A stretch of 64,000 bases of DNA, from the NCBI RefSeq assembly GCF_021155775.2, contig NC_060236.1, positions 29,712,238 through 29,776,237 on the forward strand. Reading direction: 5' to 3'. Each line of letters begins with the position of its first letter. The stretch's first letter is position 1. The position numbers and the translations under genes were made by a program. Shown in pieces: positions 26,101 to 39,447 of this stretch. The notes below the pieces were generated by a model. The model saw nothing but the letters and a program-made list of their open reading frames with translations, was not told the origin of the DNA and did not search any database. The DNA is from Neodiprion pinetum (taxonomy: Eukaryota > Arthropoda > Insecta > Hymenoptera > Diprionidae).

Positions 26101-29100
26101 GGTTGCGAGAGAAAATCCCTCTCTACTTTTGCAATATACTAACATACTTATTATACTCGTATGTTACTCTGCGTCACATGTCTATAGATATACTTACATA
26201 CATTATACTTTGTGAACGTATGCAATTGCGCCCCGCAAATCCGACAACGAATTTGAACTGGTGAAATTTATCCGTTTATATAAAACTCTTTACCGTGTAA
26301 TGACGATTCGGAACGGTAGCGTTCGTTTCCGTCTTCTCGTTTATAACGGTCTTTGGATCGATGACATTTTTCACATCAACTATCGATATGCCGAAACCCC
26401 GAAGCGGCGGTCGAGACTTCTGTCTCCAATCAGGGACACCCACCTTACGCAATATCTAAAACCGATTTTACTTTCACAAACACATAACCCATATGTACGT
26501 GTCGATCGGATTTCCATGGTGAGTTACAGCCGTGAATAGCGATCGACATACGTTAACAAATATTAATTATCACCACTCTAATATTACAATATCATTGTAA
26601 TATCTGATAACACTTTAGACGTCATAGTCGCCGATTATATTTATCGGAAATGAAGACCGTAATGTATTCACGATAATTACCTCTTTGTTCACTATACCAG
26701 AAAATCCAGTTTCCTTACCATACTATAGAATATGTATAGGAATGCCGCGCAGGGTATAATAAAAATATGTGTATTGCTGCGCAAGAATTATTCGACGGAT
26801 AAAAATTCGTTTCACGTATCTGCTGCAGCATTATTGTCCACCATTTTGAATCCATTTCAGGATACCTGTGGTTTCGGCTTTTTTTCAGAGTGCATTGTAC
26901 CGCATAAATTTAATTCACATATTTTTCGCTCAACTTTGTCTCCTTTACCTTTCGCTCGTTAATGTTTTCTTCTTTTTTTTCTTTCTTTTTTCTTTACATC
27001 TCCAGCGTGGACAAAGGTAGGATACGTGTGACCATGGAATTCCTATACCAACAAGATTAAATTAACGCAGTGCTCGAACCGTGTAGTTTGTCCTTTTATT
27101 TTTCCCCCCTTGGTTCACCTTAACGGTCATACCATCTTCTGAGGTTCTCAGTGACATACCAGTTTTCCGAACAAAGATCAACTCCCCGAAAGTCGTGATT
27201 CATTGTACAAAACTGGAGGCAGAATGAAAATCGAACAATAATCCTTTCAACCGTGAACGCGTAAATCGGTATTGCGATATTTCTATGTACCTGCAACTAT
27301 ATAAGTACCTGCAGCATATTGTTATATTATTATACAGCGTACCTGACATTTACAGGCAGCTGAGCTATATTATACCGAGAACCACCTTTCTTTCGACTTA
27401 CGTTCGACCTTGACAAATATAACATAAGTATAGCATAACCTGAACGAAATATACGTCGTTTCCAAGCATGATCACCGTGCACATGGTGTACGATCTTTGA
27501 ATCGGGAGTTTTTTTTCAAACATTATCGATCATCGATCATATCCTGTGGTAAACTTTTCTCATAATATAGTTATACGCGTTATAATGTGATGCAACTGGA
27601 GCGAAAGTCAATTCCCAAAACGAAACTTAATAGCGGACGATATAAGCAAGCCATGTACGTTGTACACGCCGTACGAAGTATACAAATCAATCCTCTTGGC
27701 ACTAATTTCATTTTGGATAGGTGAAATTGTAACTAATGATAAATTATTTATGCACTAATATAGCTAGATGAATCGAGAGTGATTTTATACAATGTTTAAA
27801 TTCGCTTATCAAATATATTTGCCTTTGGTAAGTTTGACCAAGTTGGTGATTAGCTTTGTTATTTCACACCGAGGTTCGCATAACTTCTGCACGGCAAATT
27901 ACCAATTTTTATCAATTACTTCAAGTAATTTCCTGATAGTATACTTGTCCGTATGCAGAATAAAACCTGTGCCGGGTCGTAATTAATCGCAAGAATTGTG
28001 TAACGACCGAGGGAATCGGTTATATGGCGGAGAACAATTTCGTTAACACGGATTGATAGTGTGGGTAGGCAATTTTTTCGCGATCGAGTTTAACGCCGAC
28101 CACAAACGTCGTAGTTCAGACCGAATACCGTGACAAGTTGTTATAGCAGCCTTAGCGCGGAAACACTTTCACTATATGGATACTAAATTTACGTCAATGC
28201 ATACAGGTATACCTATGCTGCATATATTATTATCTACTTTGGTCGAAGTTGAAGAAGGTCTCTGTCTGCGACCACGCCACATGATTATACATCAGCTACC
28301 CACGTTATTGTCGATCTGCACGTATTATTCTATACGTTAAAGAAATTCCAATTAAGTCTAAGTATCGGTATTGCAGTTTTTATGATATAACCGAGGATAT
28401 AACCGAACCATCCCGCGTGGTTTATCCATCTGTACTCACCTATGGACTTAAATAGAGGATCAATAACAATATTCTCGACGATTTTTCCTTGGGCAAAACG
28501 TCTGAATTTCACTTGGGAATAACCATGCCTTTATTTGCGGTGTGTAGAAAACCGCGAAATGTAACAACCATACGCTGATGGTTGAACCCTTGACATCGAA
28601 ACGAGCTGCTTGAGCGATGAATCTGGCACCGATCTTTAGCTCGGAATACAAACTCTGAGACATCGGTGATGAAACTCTCCTCAAGAGAGTTCTACCGAAA
28701 AGGTCAACCGATTATACGACTTGCCAACGATATATGTGAAGTTTAAATTGCACATCCATATGCCATCGAATGTCGGAGATACACGTGAACGATATTAGCT
28801 TACTTAAGGTTATCGGGGAAACCGCAGCGTCAGCGGTGTTGTAAATAATTACTGAAAAGCAATTAGAATCAGAAGCCAAACGATAACTCTGAAACGATTT
28901 TATTTGACGGTCGGTGGTAATGCATTAATCCATTAATTACCCCGTGCTTACCATCAATAAAGATAATAATAATAATCCACGGACCCGAAATTGAAACGCG
29001 ACTGAATTTTATTTGCTTTCATGAATAAAAGTGAACTTATAGGGTTCAATTAAAAAATGTTGATCAGGTACCATAGTTGCTGCTTTTGCATCAGAGGTTC

Positions 29101-29570
29101 CACTTCCCCCCAGTAATTACCATCCGCAGTTACATGTCAGCACTGTGCGAATGCGAACAAAGTTTTGAGCCGGATTATGTAAATGACAATGTATTTTCAC
29201 TTCTTGCGGGATTTGTTGCTAAGCGATGCATGCGGGGTACCAGGCAAAAACTCTCGGTTGAGGTATCTTCAAGTTGAGTGAGACTCAGCCGCTATGCCAG
29301 GCATGCAACTGTACAATTCATTCCTTATTGTGAATCGTCACAGTCGACCGCTAACGGTTCAGACAAGGTTCAACTTTGGACACTGGATCGGTGTCAATGA
29401 TCCCTGCTACCAGCTACCAGCTGTCAGTGGAAGTGTATTATACTGACTCTGCATAAGTCGCGCGATAGGAAGATGAAACAGTCTGATCTGTATCCAAAAT
29501 TGATTGCACCTACATCCACACATTTCTGATGTACACTTTCTCTTCTTTTTTCAATTCCAGTTGAGCCATC
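23109..29570. other. Gene-poor region between the PTB gene and the chitin-binding gene
   Basis: It starts with the 3' flank of the PTB gene (candidate AATAAA at about 24238). The remainder is AT-rich with scattered short frames, a perfect 10-base-arm palindrome at 26581-26603 and a (TA)n run near 24424-24438. I see no exon series and no RNA gene here. Confidence 0.5.
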
Positions 29571-32500
29571 ATGAGAGAAAAGATTCGCGTCCTGCTTCTG
29601 ATTTACGGTAAGCTCATCACCATATCAGTTTTCATATGCGCTGCCCCCATTTTTGCGTCGGTTCTATCGAGACAATGACGGTTTTTGATGTGTTTTTCTT
29701 CTACTCACTTTTAGGGCTTCTGCTCACGGCAGTATGGACAACTGCTTTGAAACCAACTCGACCAAAGTTTAAGATTGCCACATCTTCTACGACCACTACG
29801 ACGGAGGAACCAGAACCGGAAGAGCCTGTGGTTAGTCAGTTCTAAGTCCTTCTTTCACTGCATTTCGATAGAAGAATTTCTCGATAAGATCTTAGAGTGC
29901 TCCGAAATACCTTGATGAGAAACAGTGAAATGCTTTTGGTTATGTATACATATACGTAGGTGCGTGTAACACGGTTCACTTACGATTTTATACAGGCAAC
30001 TACAGTGCAGACTGATGTTAACGCAACAACGGGTCACACATTGACGGGTATCCCTCAAATAGACTATATCTGGGATCCTAATCTACCGCGGGAATTGAAT
30101 GGTTACAATCTCAGTTCGTATCCATTCTACAGCACCGTGCCCACCGAGGAAATTGATTTTAAATGCGACGGACTGCACGATGGCTTTTACGCGAGCATAC
30201 AGCACAAATGTCAGGTATGACGAAATCCGTTTTAAATATCAATTAATTCATTTTATTTGCCATTCTAAAGAGGTTTGATTGAAATTTTGATAATTTTATA
30301 TGCCAAAGTATCGTATCAGACTACTACATTAATCGTTATCATATTTAAACCAACACCCCGATCCGTCTGTGCAGGTATACCATCACTGTCTCTTCGGTAC
30401 CCGATACGATTTTCTATGCGCAAACTTCACCGCCTTCGACCAGAAGACCTTCATATGCCACTTCGCGTCGGAGGTGGATTGTGCAAATTCTAAAAAATAC
30501 TGGCACCGCAACGACGCTCTCTATCAAGCGGCGACGACGACGACGACCTCGACGACCACGACTACAACAATAGCTCCCCCGGTTCCCGCAGCCCCGCAAG
30601 TTCCCGTGGGAAGACCCCTCCTCAGGGACCCAACACGACGAAGACGACCCTGGAGGAGGAGGCCCGCCTACGATTACGTATACGACGATGATTACTACGA
30701 CGAGGCGTACGAGCGGACCAGAGGACGAGGCTACGACAGGAGGGACGGGTACCAATACGACGACCGTGACTACGTGTCGGATAGAGACCGGGATCGGGAC
30801 TACAGAGACCCGGAGAGAGACCGCAGCATCAGACACAGGGAAAGAGAGAGAGACAGGGATAATCCCGCGGGATACGGACCCCGAGATGCCAGCGATCGTC
30901 GACCGGTCTACGACGACCGGGATCAGAGGGATCGCGAAAAGATACCCGCGTCCAGACCCAACCGCAGGGAACCACCAATCAGGGCTAGACCCGTAGACCA
31001 ATACGACGAAGATACCCGACCTTTGCCTAGGGACAGGGCACGCGATCCGGAGACGACGAGTTATCCCGATGGGAGAGGTGCAGCGGCCGAAGACCGACGG
31101 AAAGAGACAATCGATGTCAGGACTAGGGATTCATCCAGAGATTCGGATGATCGACGAACATACAATGCTGATCAAAGGTAAGAGCGTAATAGGGATATTT
31201 TCGCGAATTAATCACAATCATAATTTTAATTTCAATCTCCCGCAAACACTCCAACAGAATAAGGGAGGGAAGGGGGGAGTTGGAGAAAAAATGGCCGCAG
31301 CGATACAATAAACAGCCCATCTCGCAACTTTAACCTACGTTTTCTATAACTCAGTCTTTCAATCAGAAAGCATATATACGTTGGCTGATTTTATAGTCCT
31401 GGCACGAGTATAAAATCTTTGTGTTCAATTTTTTTTTAAGAATAAAATGACCAGGAATTGGAATAAAGTTTCCCCGCCTCTGACGTCACAACGCAACGCC
31501 TTGATACTCATTTGATACAACATAGAATTGACTCTCACTTTATCACTTAATATACATAGATACGCAACTTACCGCAATTTAATTCTACCGATCGTTATCA
31601 CATTTTAGGTATAGAAACGACTACGACGATAAATCAGATCCAGCTCCCGTTGCAACGGGGGGTACCGATGGTCTGGTCAAACCTGCTGCGCCAAGTAGTT
31701 CAGTTTACGCAAGACCGCGAGCACCGCCCAAGATACGAAGGCCTGTGCCGGTATCCGAAAAAAATAAATACGCATACAACGTTTCTGCCGCACCCGCCGC
31801 CGCCCCCGTGCCTAATGGTGATTACATATACCGAAGCAGCGAGTTTTCACATTTTTTTGGTATGCCCATGTCAGTATTTACTTTTATCAATTATTTTTAG
31901 ATGAAACACGGAGAAGGCCTGATCCGGTGGATGATGACTACGTAGACGATGATTTGGAGGAAACTAGACCCCGAAGACCGGGCCGAAGGAGGCCGGCTTA
32001 CAGAGACAAGGAAACTTATGACTCAAGAGAAACTAGAGACAGAGAGAGAGAAAGAGACCGAGATCGAGATCGTGATAGGGAGCGTACCTATAGGTAAGGT
32101 AATGTACACAAAACAATTGCCACAACCACAATTCCCTACAGAGGACAGTAATTGTAGCATATTATTCCTTTACCACACTTCGCACATCTTTCGACCGTTG
32201 GCCCGTAAATACGATCCGAGCAAAATGCATCGGCGCCTAGGGCTCTTGAAATTCAGCTTGATATATCACGAAATAATCAACCTCGAAAAACCTGATAAAG
32301 TTTTAATGGAGCATCATCAAATCTCGAAGGTTAAATTCTTGAATAAATTACAGTCGGAGGTAGACGAAATCTGTCCAATTCTTGTGAAACCTTACAGGAT
32401 CCCTCCGACGTTCTGACCATCCTCCAAGATCTTCGGAAATTCGGAATTCAATTTCTCTATCACTTTCCACCGTTATTCACGTCTCGCAGTTTCTTCTCAC

Positions 32501-34186
32501 TCACTCACTCACTCACTCGACTCACAGGATTCATGATTGCAATTTTCTTACGATTAGTGCCAGCTCTATAGCTTGTAAGCTATGTTTTTTACCTTCCATG
32601 TCAGGCCTCGATACCAAGACGAGGAAGAGGAAGAGGGGGATGAAGTGAGTAGCAGGAAACGACCGGACCGGCAGAGAGACAGGCATTATGAAAGAGGAGA
32701 CAGACCATATGGATACGAGAGAGACAGAACCGTGGGTGATCGGGGGTCAATTAGTCCATCAACAACGGAAAGACCGGCTGCCCAGTACCCGATCAGATCA
32801 GAGAGACCGATTGTACCGTTGAGCAATCGTCCGTCAAGCAGGGACGATGATTACATTCGACCGAAATTCTCAGCTCGCGAACGAGAGCCACCGATAGTAC
32901 AGAGTGAACCTGTGAAGAAGCCCAACTTCTACAGTCAAAGGATGGAAAAAACGATTGACACATCGCAACAAACTTTCATAAATCAAGAACGTGACGACGG
33001 CGAAAGCGTCGTACAGGACGAAGAGGACGAAGAATTGGAGCCACCGACAAGGAACAAAAATTATCGTGATAAGACCAACGACCAGAGCTATCCTCGCCCA
33101 GACCACGAGCCGAAGTTAGCCTCCGAAGAACCTTCGGCGCGTCCACCGTTGACCGGATTACGTGGAAATTATAAGTACGAAGAGGCGAGCTCTGAGAGTC
33201 CATTGGCGATCGATTACTCCTCGGGAACTTTATCCGAATATTACGACGAACCTGAGGAGGTTCCGGTATCCTCGCCAAGGACAACACTACGCGTTGTTAA
33301 AAGGCCCTTCCTGCCATCGAGAGGCGGCAACCCAAACCCCAGAGGTTTAAAGCAAGTTGGATTGAGAGTGGAGCCACGATCAGACGAGGTCAAGTCTAGT
33401 TCGAGGCAAACGAGTGACTTTGACTCGGCTCAGAATCAGCCCATTTCTCGAGAACATTCTTCGAGCAGTGGCGCCAGGTCATCGAGGTTAAACACGGGCG
33501 ATGAGACGATTTTCGGTACGACAGGGGATAGGGATTACAGCCCAAGAAGACAGCCCTACGACGCCTACAGAACAATTCAGAGCGACGTCAGACAGCGGCA
33601 AGGGGAAGATCTACCGATCGAAGCTGGGATTGCGACGAGGCCGCAGAGTCGAAGACTTCAGAAAGATGACTCAATAACCGACGAAAAGGACTCGCCGCGG
33701 TCCCAGGACGAGGAGGAATTCGCACATCGACAATTCGACCAGCGATTTCCCGCGTCGAGGAACGATGGAGAACAATTCAACGCACCTCCAAGGCAAGATA
33801 GCTCGGTAACGTTGCAGTCGCGTAATCCGGACGATGTTGAAAACCAGCTCCAAGACATCCCGGAGAGCGAGTACGACGTCGCGTTGAACGACGCGCTGCC
33901 GCCGACTTTGAACAAGGAGTCAAACCTTCCCAGCGGATTCGTCCTGCCGCTTCACCGACAACTGGAGAGAGATACGAACCTGCAATCCTCCCAGAGGAAC
34001 TACCTGCTAACCAGGCCAGCTGAACCCGTAGTTCAAGTGAAATCTTCATCTTCTCAAGGCTCCAGCTCCTATCCTGTACCACCGTCAATAGCCAGAGCTC
34101 GTGCCACCTTTCCTCGGCCACCACCGGGTGCCGTATTTGCACCTGGACATCCACAAGCACCTTGGCAGGGGTACGACGAGTACTAA
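29571..34186 (+). CDS. Secreted single chitin-binding (CBM14) protein with long Arg/Asp-rich tail, CPAP1-like
   Basis: Seven exons: 29571-29607, 29715-29830, 29996-30214, 30375-31177, 31609-31817, 31901-32093, 32605-34186. All have GT-AG borders and agree in phase, giving 1052 residues. The signal peptide is MREKIRVLLLIYGLLLTAVW plus the following few residues, interrupted by intron 1. One type-2 chitin-binding (peritrophin-A) domain lies at about 106-160, with the six cysteines C108, C123, C129, C139, C152 and C160 and the aromatic-rich core YHHCLFGTRYDF. Downstream is a Thr-rich linker, an RRRR/Tyr-Asp region, and several hundred residues of Arg/Asp/Glu/Ser-rich low complexity (repeated RD, DR and RE dipeptides). 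Insect CPAP1 proteins carry one such domain and work in the exoskeleton cuticle. The length and charge of the tail exceed the usual. An AATAAA lies at 34801. Confidence 0.88.
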
Positions 34187-35778
34187 TTAGTCTAGATATT
34201 TAGGCTTGAACCAGGCAGTATTTGTTCGAGAAATACTTTATGGCTGCTGTAACAAGAAGTTCCATTAATTGAATGGCTCCAATGATCAGGTTCAAGTTGA
34301 GAGAGTGTAATGTTCTGAGAAATTCCGATGTGGATAGTCAAATCTGGGTTTCTTACCAAAGGTAAAGAAAAATCGTTCCAATTTTAAACACCTATATTCT
34401 GATTCACTTGTGGATGTAAGACTCGTTCGAAACTATAAATCTTAAAATGGGGGGAGTGCAAGATTTGTTTCACTACATTGCCTACCACCGTTCAATTATA
34501 GTGGAAAACTGTCTCAAACCACGCGGGATTGACGTTGTTCATCTGCGCAATATCGGATACTCATTACTGGGTCGGTAGGTGTGCTGAAGATAGGATCAGA
34601 ATTTTTACCACACGGCGATAAATCGCATATAATATCACTGAAAAAAGATTCTACGTTTCGTAAGCCAATTTGAAAGGGAGTTTGAAGTCAGTTGATTCTG
34701 TTTTTCCGCAAAATGAAACAGAAACAATAATTGTCAGAGGACTCTTAAGTGGGTTTCTTAGATTCGACATTATCACTTAATATTCCGAGTTGTCGTGTTT
34801 AATAAACTGAAGCTGTATCTTCTAGATGTTGACCGTCGTGGTCTCATTGCATAATTATATCATGTTATAAACGTTAATTGATATACACTATTACGCACAA
34901 AATAAAATGAAAGAAACCGTGTGATATAAGTACGATTTTTTATATAGCATTTTTGTACCCATCCGTATGCGGTGCAAACTTTGTAAATATATGTAGGCAC
35001 GTAATACAGTTTGTGAAATTCGATTCAGCAATTAGAGTCTGCAAACTGCGAGGTATTTGTATTGAAAAAGAAAAATAATTCATAATATGTAATACCGAAG
35101 TGCAATAGAATATATACATATACATATATACATATATTATAATAATTAACTCAAAGTATAATGCAATAATATGAACCTTCCTAGCTGTACTTGATTAATC
35201 GGTATGTAAATTATAATAAAACATATCTTGAAAATACGGGACAATCGCAGTTTTTCTGTCTTTCTCGCCATATCAATTTGACGTTCAAAAAAGAAGCCGT
35301 GTATTGAAGTATATAATTTTTTCGTAGGCACTTACATAACAACTCCGAAATGCCCAATATTTGTAGAAATAATAATCGTCTTAAAAATTTTTAACCCTTT
35401 TCCGGAATATTCCATCATTTCTATAATTTATCCCGTTCGATCACACCAATTTTTTGCTGCACAATTAATGGTCAAGTTCCTAATACTAGTTAATCATAAG
35501 CTATTGTTAGCCAGCACTGCGTCGCAAAACTTGCAGATGAAGAGATAAGTCGTTCAATAGGCGGTATCGTATACGGATAATCAATTCGTCATCTGGTTAA
35601 GATAGGAGCACTTGCTTATCGTTTCAGATTCACGCGTTATATCAATTATTTCGATGGTCAGTTATAGCGAGTGCCTGCTGTGAAAGTAAACATGAATGTC
35701 CAAGCGTGATTATTATGCCAGTTACTAATTGCAAAAAACCACCAAAGCTTCATTTACCGTCTCTGAGAAGCACCGAGG
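34187..35778. other. 3' untranslated/intergenic DNA
   Basis: This holds the 3' region of the chitin-binding gene, with an AATAAA at 34801-34806, about 615 bases after the stop. The remainder is AT-rich and without exon evidence. Confidence 0.6.
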
Positions 35779-37809
35779 ATGTCGAATTTTTATAAATTCG
35801 GTTTCCTGTACCTTGCCTTCGCTTTGATATTCATTGGATACCACACGAGCTTCGTATGCGGACAAAACGGTGGGTTTTCATATCTATCGAATGGTCAAGT
35901 ATGAGGAAATTTGGGCATCATTATTCGAAGTGATTTTCTTTCCGCAGGAACCTGCTCTGAGTATGAATCTGGAGATAATTTATGGACACCAAACTGTACC
36001 GACGATAATTATTGGCAACCCGTGCAATGCAAGGGGGAAACACTTAACGGCAGGTGAATCATTTTCAATCGCCTTTTTACGACAAAGTGAAGAACTAAGG
36101 CCTACCGATTAAAATAGTATATTGTGTAACTAGGAAGCAAACTCGGTCTTTTCGGGCCAAGCGTGAGTTTACGATATGAGTCGTAAGTGAGCACGCATAT
36201 GGTCCGAAGGCGAAAAGATCGTTGCCTCCTTGTTGCACACGATACTTTATGTAGGAAGAGTATGTTACGCGTTTTTTCATGATATTAAGGTTAGGGTCGC
36301 GTAATATCAAATTTATTCACGACAGCGCATGCGCGCAGTACAGAAATGACCACTTTTAACTCCTAGGATTTAAAAGTAGTCTTTTCAGTACTCTGCGCAT
36401 GCGCATTCGCAGACTCACTCGGCCATCATAGAAACGGGTACCTTATGTACGTAAAACACACATGAAAAAGACGGGTGAACATGCTCGCATGATGTATAAA
36501 AAATTTTAATCGAGAAGAAATTCACGCACGTTACTTGAAGACGGTATGACACCAGAAATAAAAATCTAAAATATTACGTTGTAGATGTTTTTGCTACAAT
36601 GCAACGGGCACGAGGTTGTTCGGTTGGGCATGGTGGGCATCTGCTGAAAACATGACTTGCGGTAAGCGTTCACACACGAAATTATTTCCTCAACAAGTGC
36701 CCACTGCAATTTGATTTGCCTAATTTAAAAATTTTCCGATTCTGCATCCTTTACAGCTTGTAGCCGACGCAGGGAGGCCCTCGAAATTGCCGGTAGAAAA
36801 GACGTCTCTTTGCACTGTTCAAGCGAAGGTAACTACGAGGAACTGCAATGTGATAACGGGTTGTGCTGGTGCGTTGAAGCCACGACTGGCAAACCGACGG
36901 AAAGGGCCTATCCAGAGTCGATGATGACATATCTTCCATGCTGTAAGCTTGATGGATGTATTATTTATGTTTCACAAAATTCGTAGAATACAACAAATTC
37001 TTTGATTTATTATCGTAAGTCTGAGCTCGAGTACTAATAAGAACTGCTTCAACGGCCAATAACCCAATAGTCGTAGGTTAAATCCTAAGACTTTAGTAGT
37101 GTATTACATTATTATGCATTGCGGAGATCATTCTTCAGATGCAAAATGTTAAGTAATAATAATTTTTCAATTTGTAGACAATACGACCCTGGTTGGGTCT
37201 CAATATCTTCGCAAGTGCGAGAGTGCGATGGTTGCACGTGCTAGAGTTCTCAAGAAATTAGAAACACACGGTCGTTACTACACGCACATTGACGCCGTAA
37301 ATTGTGAAGGAGACGGCAGCTACGGAAATTACAAAATTTCAAGCTCACAGTTAGTAATTGAAAAGTGCCGTTTCTTCTCGAATCACTTCTTCCTTCTTCT
37401 TCAGAAAGTAAAAAATGAAAATATATTTTAATTTCAGAATTCTTTGCACGTGGAAAAACAACACGCAGATAGAATCGTATCAGACGGAACTCAGCAACAT
37501 TCTAACAGTTGATTGCAGTGAGTAATTCAATTCAAAGAAGTGCATCCGCATAGCATCGAAACTGTGTAATTAATTGAGAATTGAAACTGTGCAAATTTTT
37601 TAACATTATTTTACGGATATATTTTTCCAGACTGTGCGAGGGATTATGTGATATATGACGAAGCGGGGCTGACTTTCAGTCTTACGTGCGACACCGACGG
37701 CAGTTATTCGTCGGAGCAATACAGCAACGGGTATCCGTTCTGCGTCGACAGCGATGGATTCGCAACTACGTATCTTGGAGAGCTTGGCGAAGATCTCAGC
37801 TGCACTTGA
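35779..37809 (+). CDS. Secreted cysteine-rich protein with thyroglobulin type-1 repeats
   Basis: Seven exons: 35779-35869, 35948-36053, 36585-36661, 36757-36942, 37178-37349, 37438-37517, 37631-37809. They join in phase to 296 residues ending at TGA. Residues 1 to about 27 (MSNFYKFGFLYLAFALIFIG and on) form a signal peptide. The second cysteine-rich unit has the thyroglobulin type-1 core: LQCDNGLCWCVEATTGKP with Cys123, Cys128 and Cys130. The first has a weaker version (PVQC, RCFCYNATGT, Cys67 and Cys69), and two more units (about 150-205 and 217-296) keep paired cysteines but lose the CWCV core. Several N-x-T/S glycosylation sites are present. Such domains often inhibit cysteine or aspartic proteases or occur in extracellular matrix proteins. 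No catalytic domain is present. The family is insect-type and unnamed. Confidence 0.85.
36324..36405. mobile_element. Hairpin element with NRF1-type palindromes, inside an intron
   Basis: Within intron 2 of the thyroglobulin-domain gene, two arms of about 36 bases pair around the central palindrome TCCTAGGA. The left arm starts AGCGCATGCGCGCAGTAC, and the right arm reversed starts TGCGCATGCGCAGAGTAC; both continue into an ACTTTTAA end. The two arms each contain GCGCATGCGC. It has the form of a very short foldback MITE, and no duplication is obvious. Confidence 0.55.
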
Positions 37810-38622
37810 CCCATGAACAAATTCATGCAGCTGCAGAGATATGCAACGTACTACAACGCTCATTACGTCCTATTATTAAAATTTCAATTGGGAACATTTT
37901 TTACTTCTTAATACAACTTGAGTTATCGATTTTACAAGTATGAAATTGTTCTAAAATTAAAATTAAGAACATTAAAAATTTAGTTACGTGTGCAGATAGA
38001 ATTGCGAGTTCCGCCTACTTCATACGGAATCTAGTATGACGCGACTAAATTTCTGGTTGCATACAACCAGACACCTTGCCGTTCAAAATGAGCGTAACCG
38101 CTCGAGTTTGTTTTATCCGAAAAAGCAGACTCGGTACTGTCAACCAACCACTTGAGCTATGTCGAATGCACTTACATAATGATCTAGTATTCTACGGAAG
38201 TTTTATTCTCAAAAATATACTCGATCATACATAAAAAATGAAGTTACAAAAGCATGCAACCATTCGTAGAATCGTATAAGAAAAAGACATGGACCTTTTG
38301 CAGCACGTGGCATTAAACTGAATTAATGAAAAATGGCGATGACTTGAAAGAGTCTGGAAATAAGTGTATGCAAGGCGTATGAAGCTTATATAATCATTTT
38401 GACTTATCGCAGGATATTTCTTTCGGTATTTAAACGAGATATCAGACAATAATCATACCGGCGGGGGATAATTATTTGAAAAATGTCGATTACGTAAAAT
38501 AAATTTAGGATTAGACGAACAATGAGATTACCCGTAGCTCAGTACTGTTACCACGCGTAGCAGATGACTTAAAATCTATACCACACTGTTAAAAGGATTA
38601 AGAAAAAAAAAAAGAAAGTAAA
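37810..38622. other. Intergenic DNA between convergent genes
   Basis: The thyroglobulin-domain gene and the glutathione peroxidase gene end towards each other here. On the minus strand near 38165-38060 a tRNA-like start (TAGCTCAAGTGG, an A-box match) is present, but without a convincing B box or acceptor stem, so I do not call an RNA gene. Confidence 0.5.
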
Positions 38623-39445
38623 TTAGAAATATTTCTCGAGGTTTGACGCGAATTTGCTGGGCGGATCCTTTGGACCATGTCGTTCGACAACTTTACCGTC
38701 CTTGTCAACGATGAATTTGGTGAAATTCCATTTGATAAAGCTGCCCATGATACCACCTTGCTCTTGCTTCAAGTATTCCCAGAGTGGGTGGGCATTTTCT
38801 CCGTTGACATCGATTTTCTCAAACAAGTCGAACTTTACCTACAAAAATAAGAATGAAAAAAACATTGATTATGACAGTTTTTAGAGCACATAATGTCTTC
38901 CGATTTCATCAATTTAAATGAAATTTGGACAGGTGAACTGTATCATGAAATCGTTATAAGATTCAAAAATATTTTCCTACATTTCGGCGTTCAGCGAAAC
39001 TGCAAATTTGTTCACTAGTGCCTGGTTCTTGCTTTCCAAACTGATTGCAGGGAAACGCAAGGATGCGCAGTCCTGTAAAAGAACAAAATGTTATAAATTA
39101 CTTATTGGATATTAAGTAAAATATGTCAATAGAATCACAATCTTGACCTTTTGTTTCAGCGTATTTGTCATGTAGCTCATTTAGTTCCTTGTAATTTGAT
39201 GACGTCAAGCCGCATTTTGAGGCGACATTTACAATGAGAAGAACATGACCCTTGTACCTAAAATAACCATTGAAGCACCATTAATACTTTCGTCTCATCA
39301 TATGTTGCTTCAAATCAAGTTTTGTGAAACGCTCTTAAAAACTTTGTTAAACATACTTGGATAACAGCACATCTTCTCCTTTGATGGATTTGACAGTGAA
39401 ATCATAAACGGATGTAGCATTTTTGAAATCTTGATTTCCACTCAT
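38623..39445 (-). CDS. Glutathione peroxidase, PHGPx (GPx4) type with catalytic cysteine
   Basis: Four minus-strand coding exons (39357-39445, 39148-39257, 38981-39072, 38623-38838) join in phase to 168 residues, the usual length of monomeric PHGPx enzymes. The active-site segment is NVASKCGLT with Cys45 in place of the selenocysteine of vertebrate GPx4. The rest of the tetrad is visible in FPCNQFGKQEPG (Gln) and in FIKWNFTKF (Trp134, Asn135). The oligomerisation loop of classic GPx1 is missing, as expected for this type. It reduces (phospho)lipid hydroperoxides; insect forms often use thioredoxin. An acceptor sits two bases before the ATG, so at least one upstream exon exists: either a 5' UTR or a mitochondrial leader, which I could not identify. 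It is head to head with the REXO4-like gene. Confidence 0.93.
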
Positions 39446-39447
39446 AC

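Noticed and set aside
30414..31001. A 195-codon minus-strand frame opposite the chitin-binding gene
   Set aside because: It is the shadow of the Arg/Asp-rich coding exon and reads as Val/Ser/Gly repeats.
38060..38165. Possible minus-strand tRNA or tRNA-derived repeat
   Set aside because: An A-box-like TAGCTCAAGTGG is present, but the B box is poor and no acceptor stem or cloverleaf can be formed.
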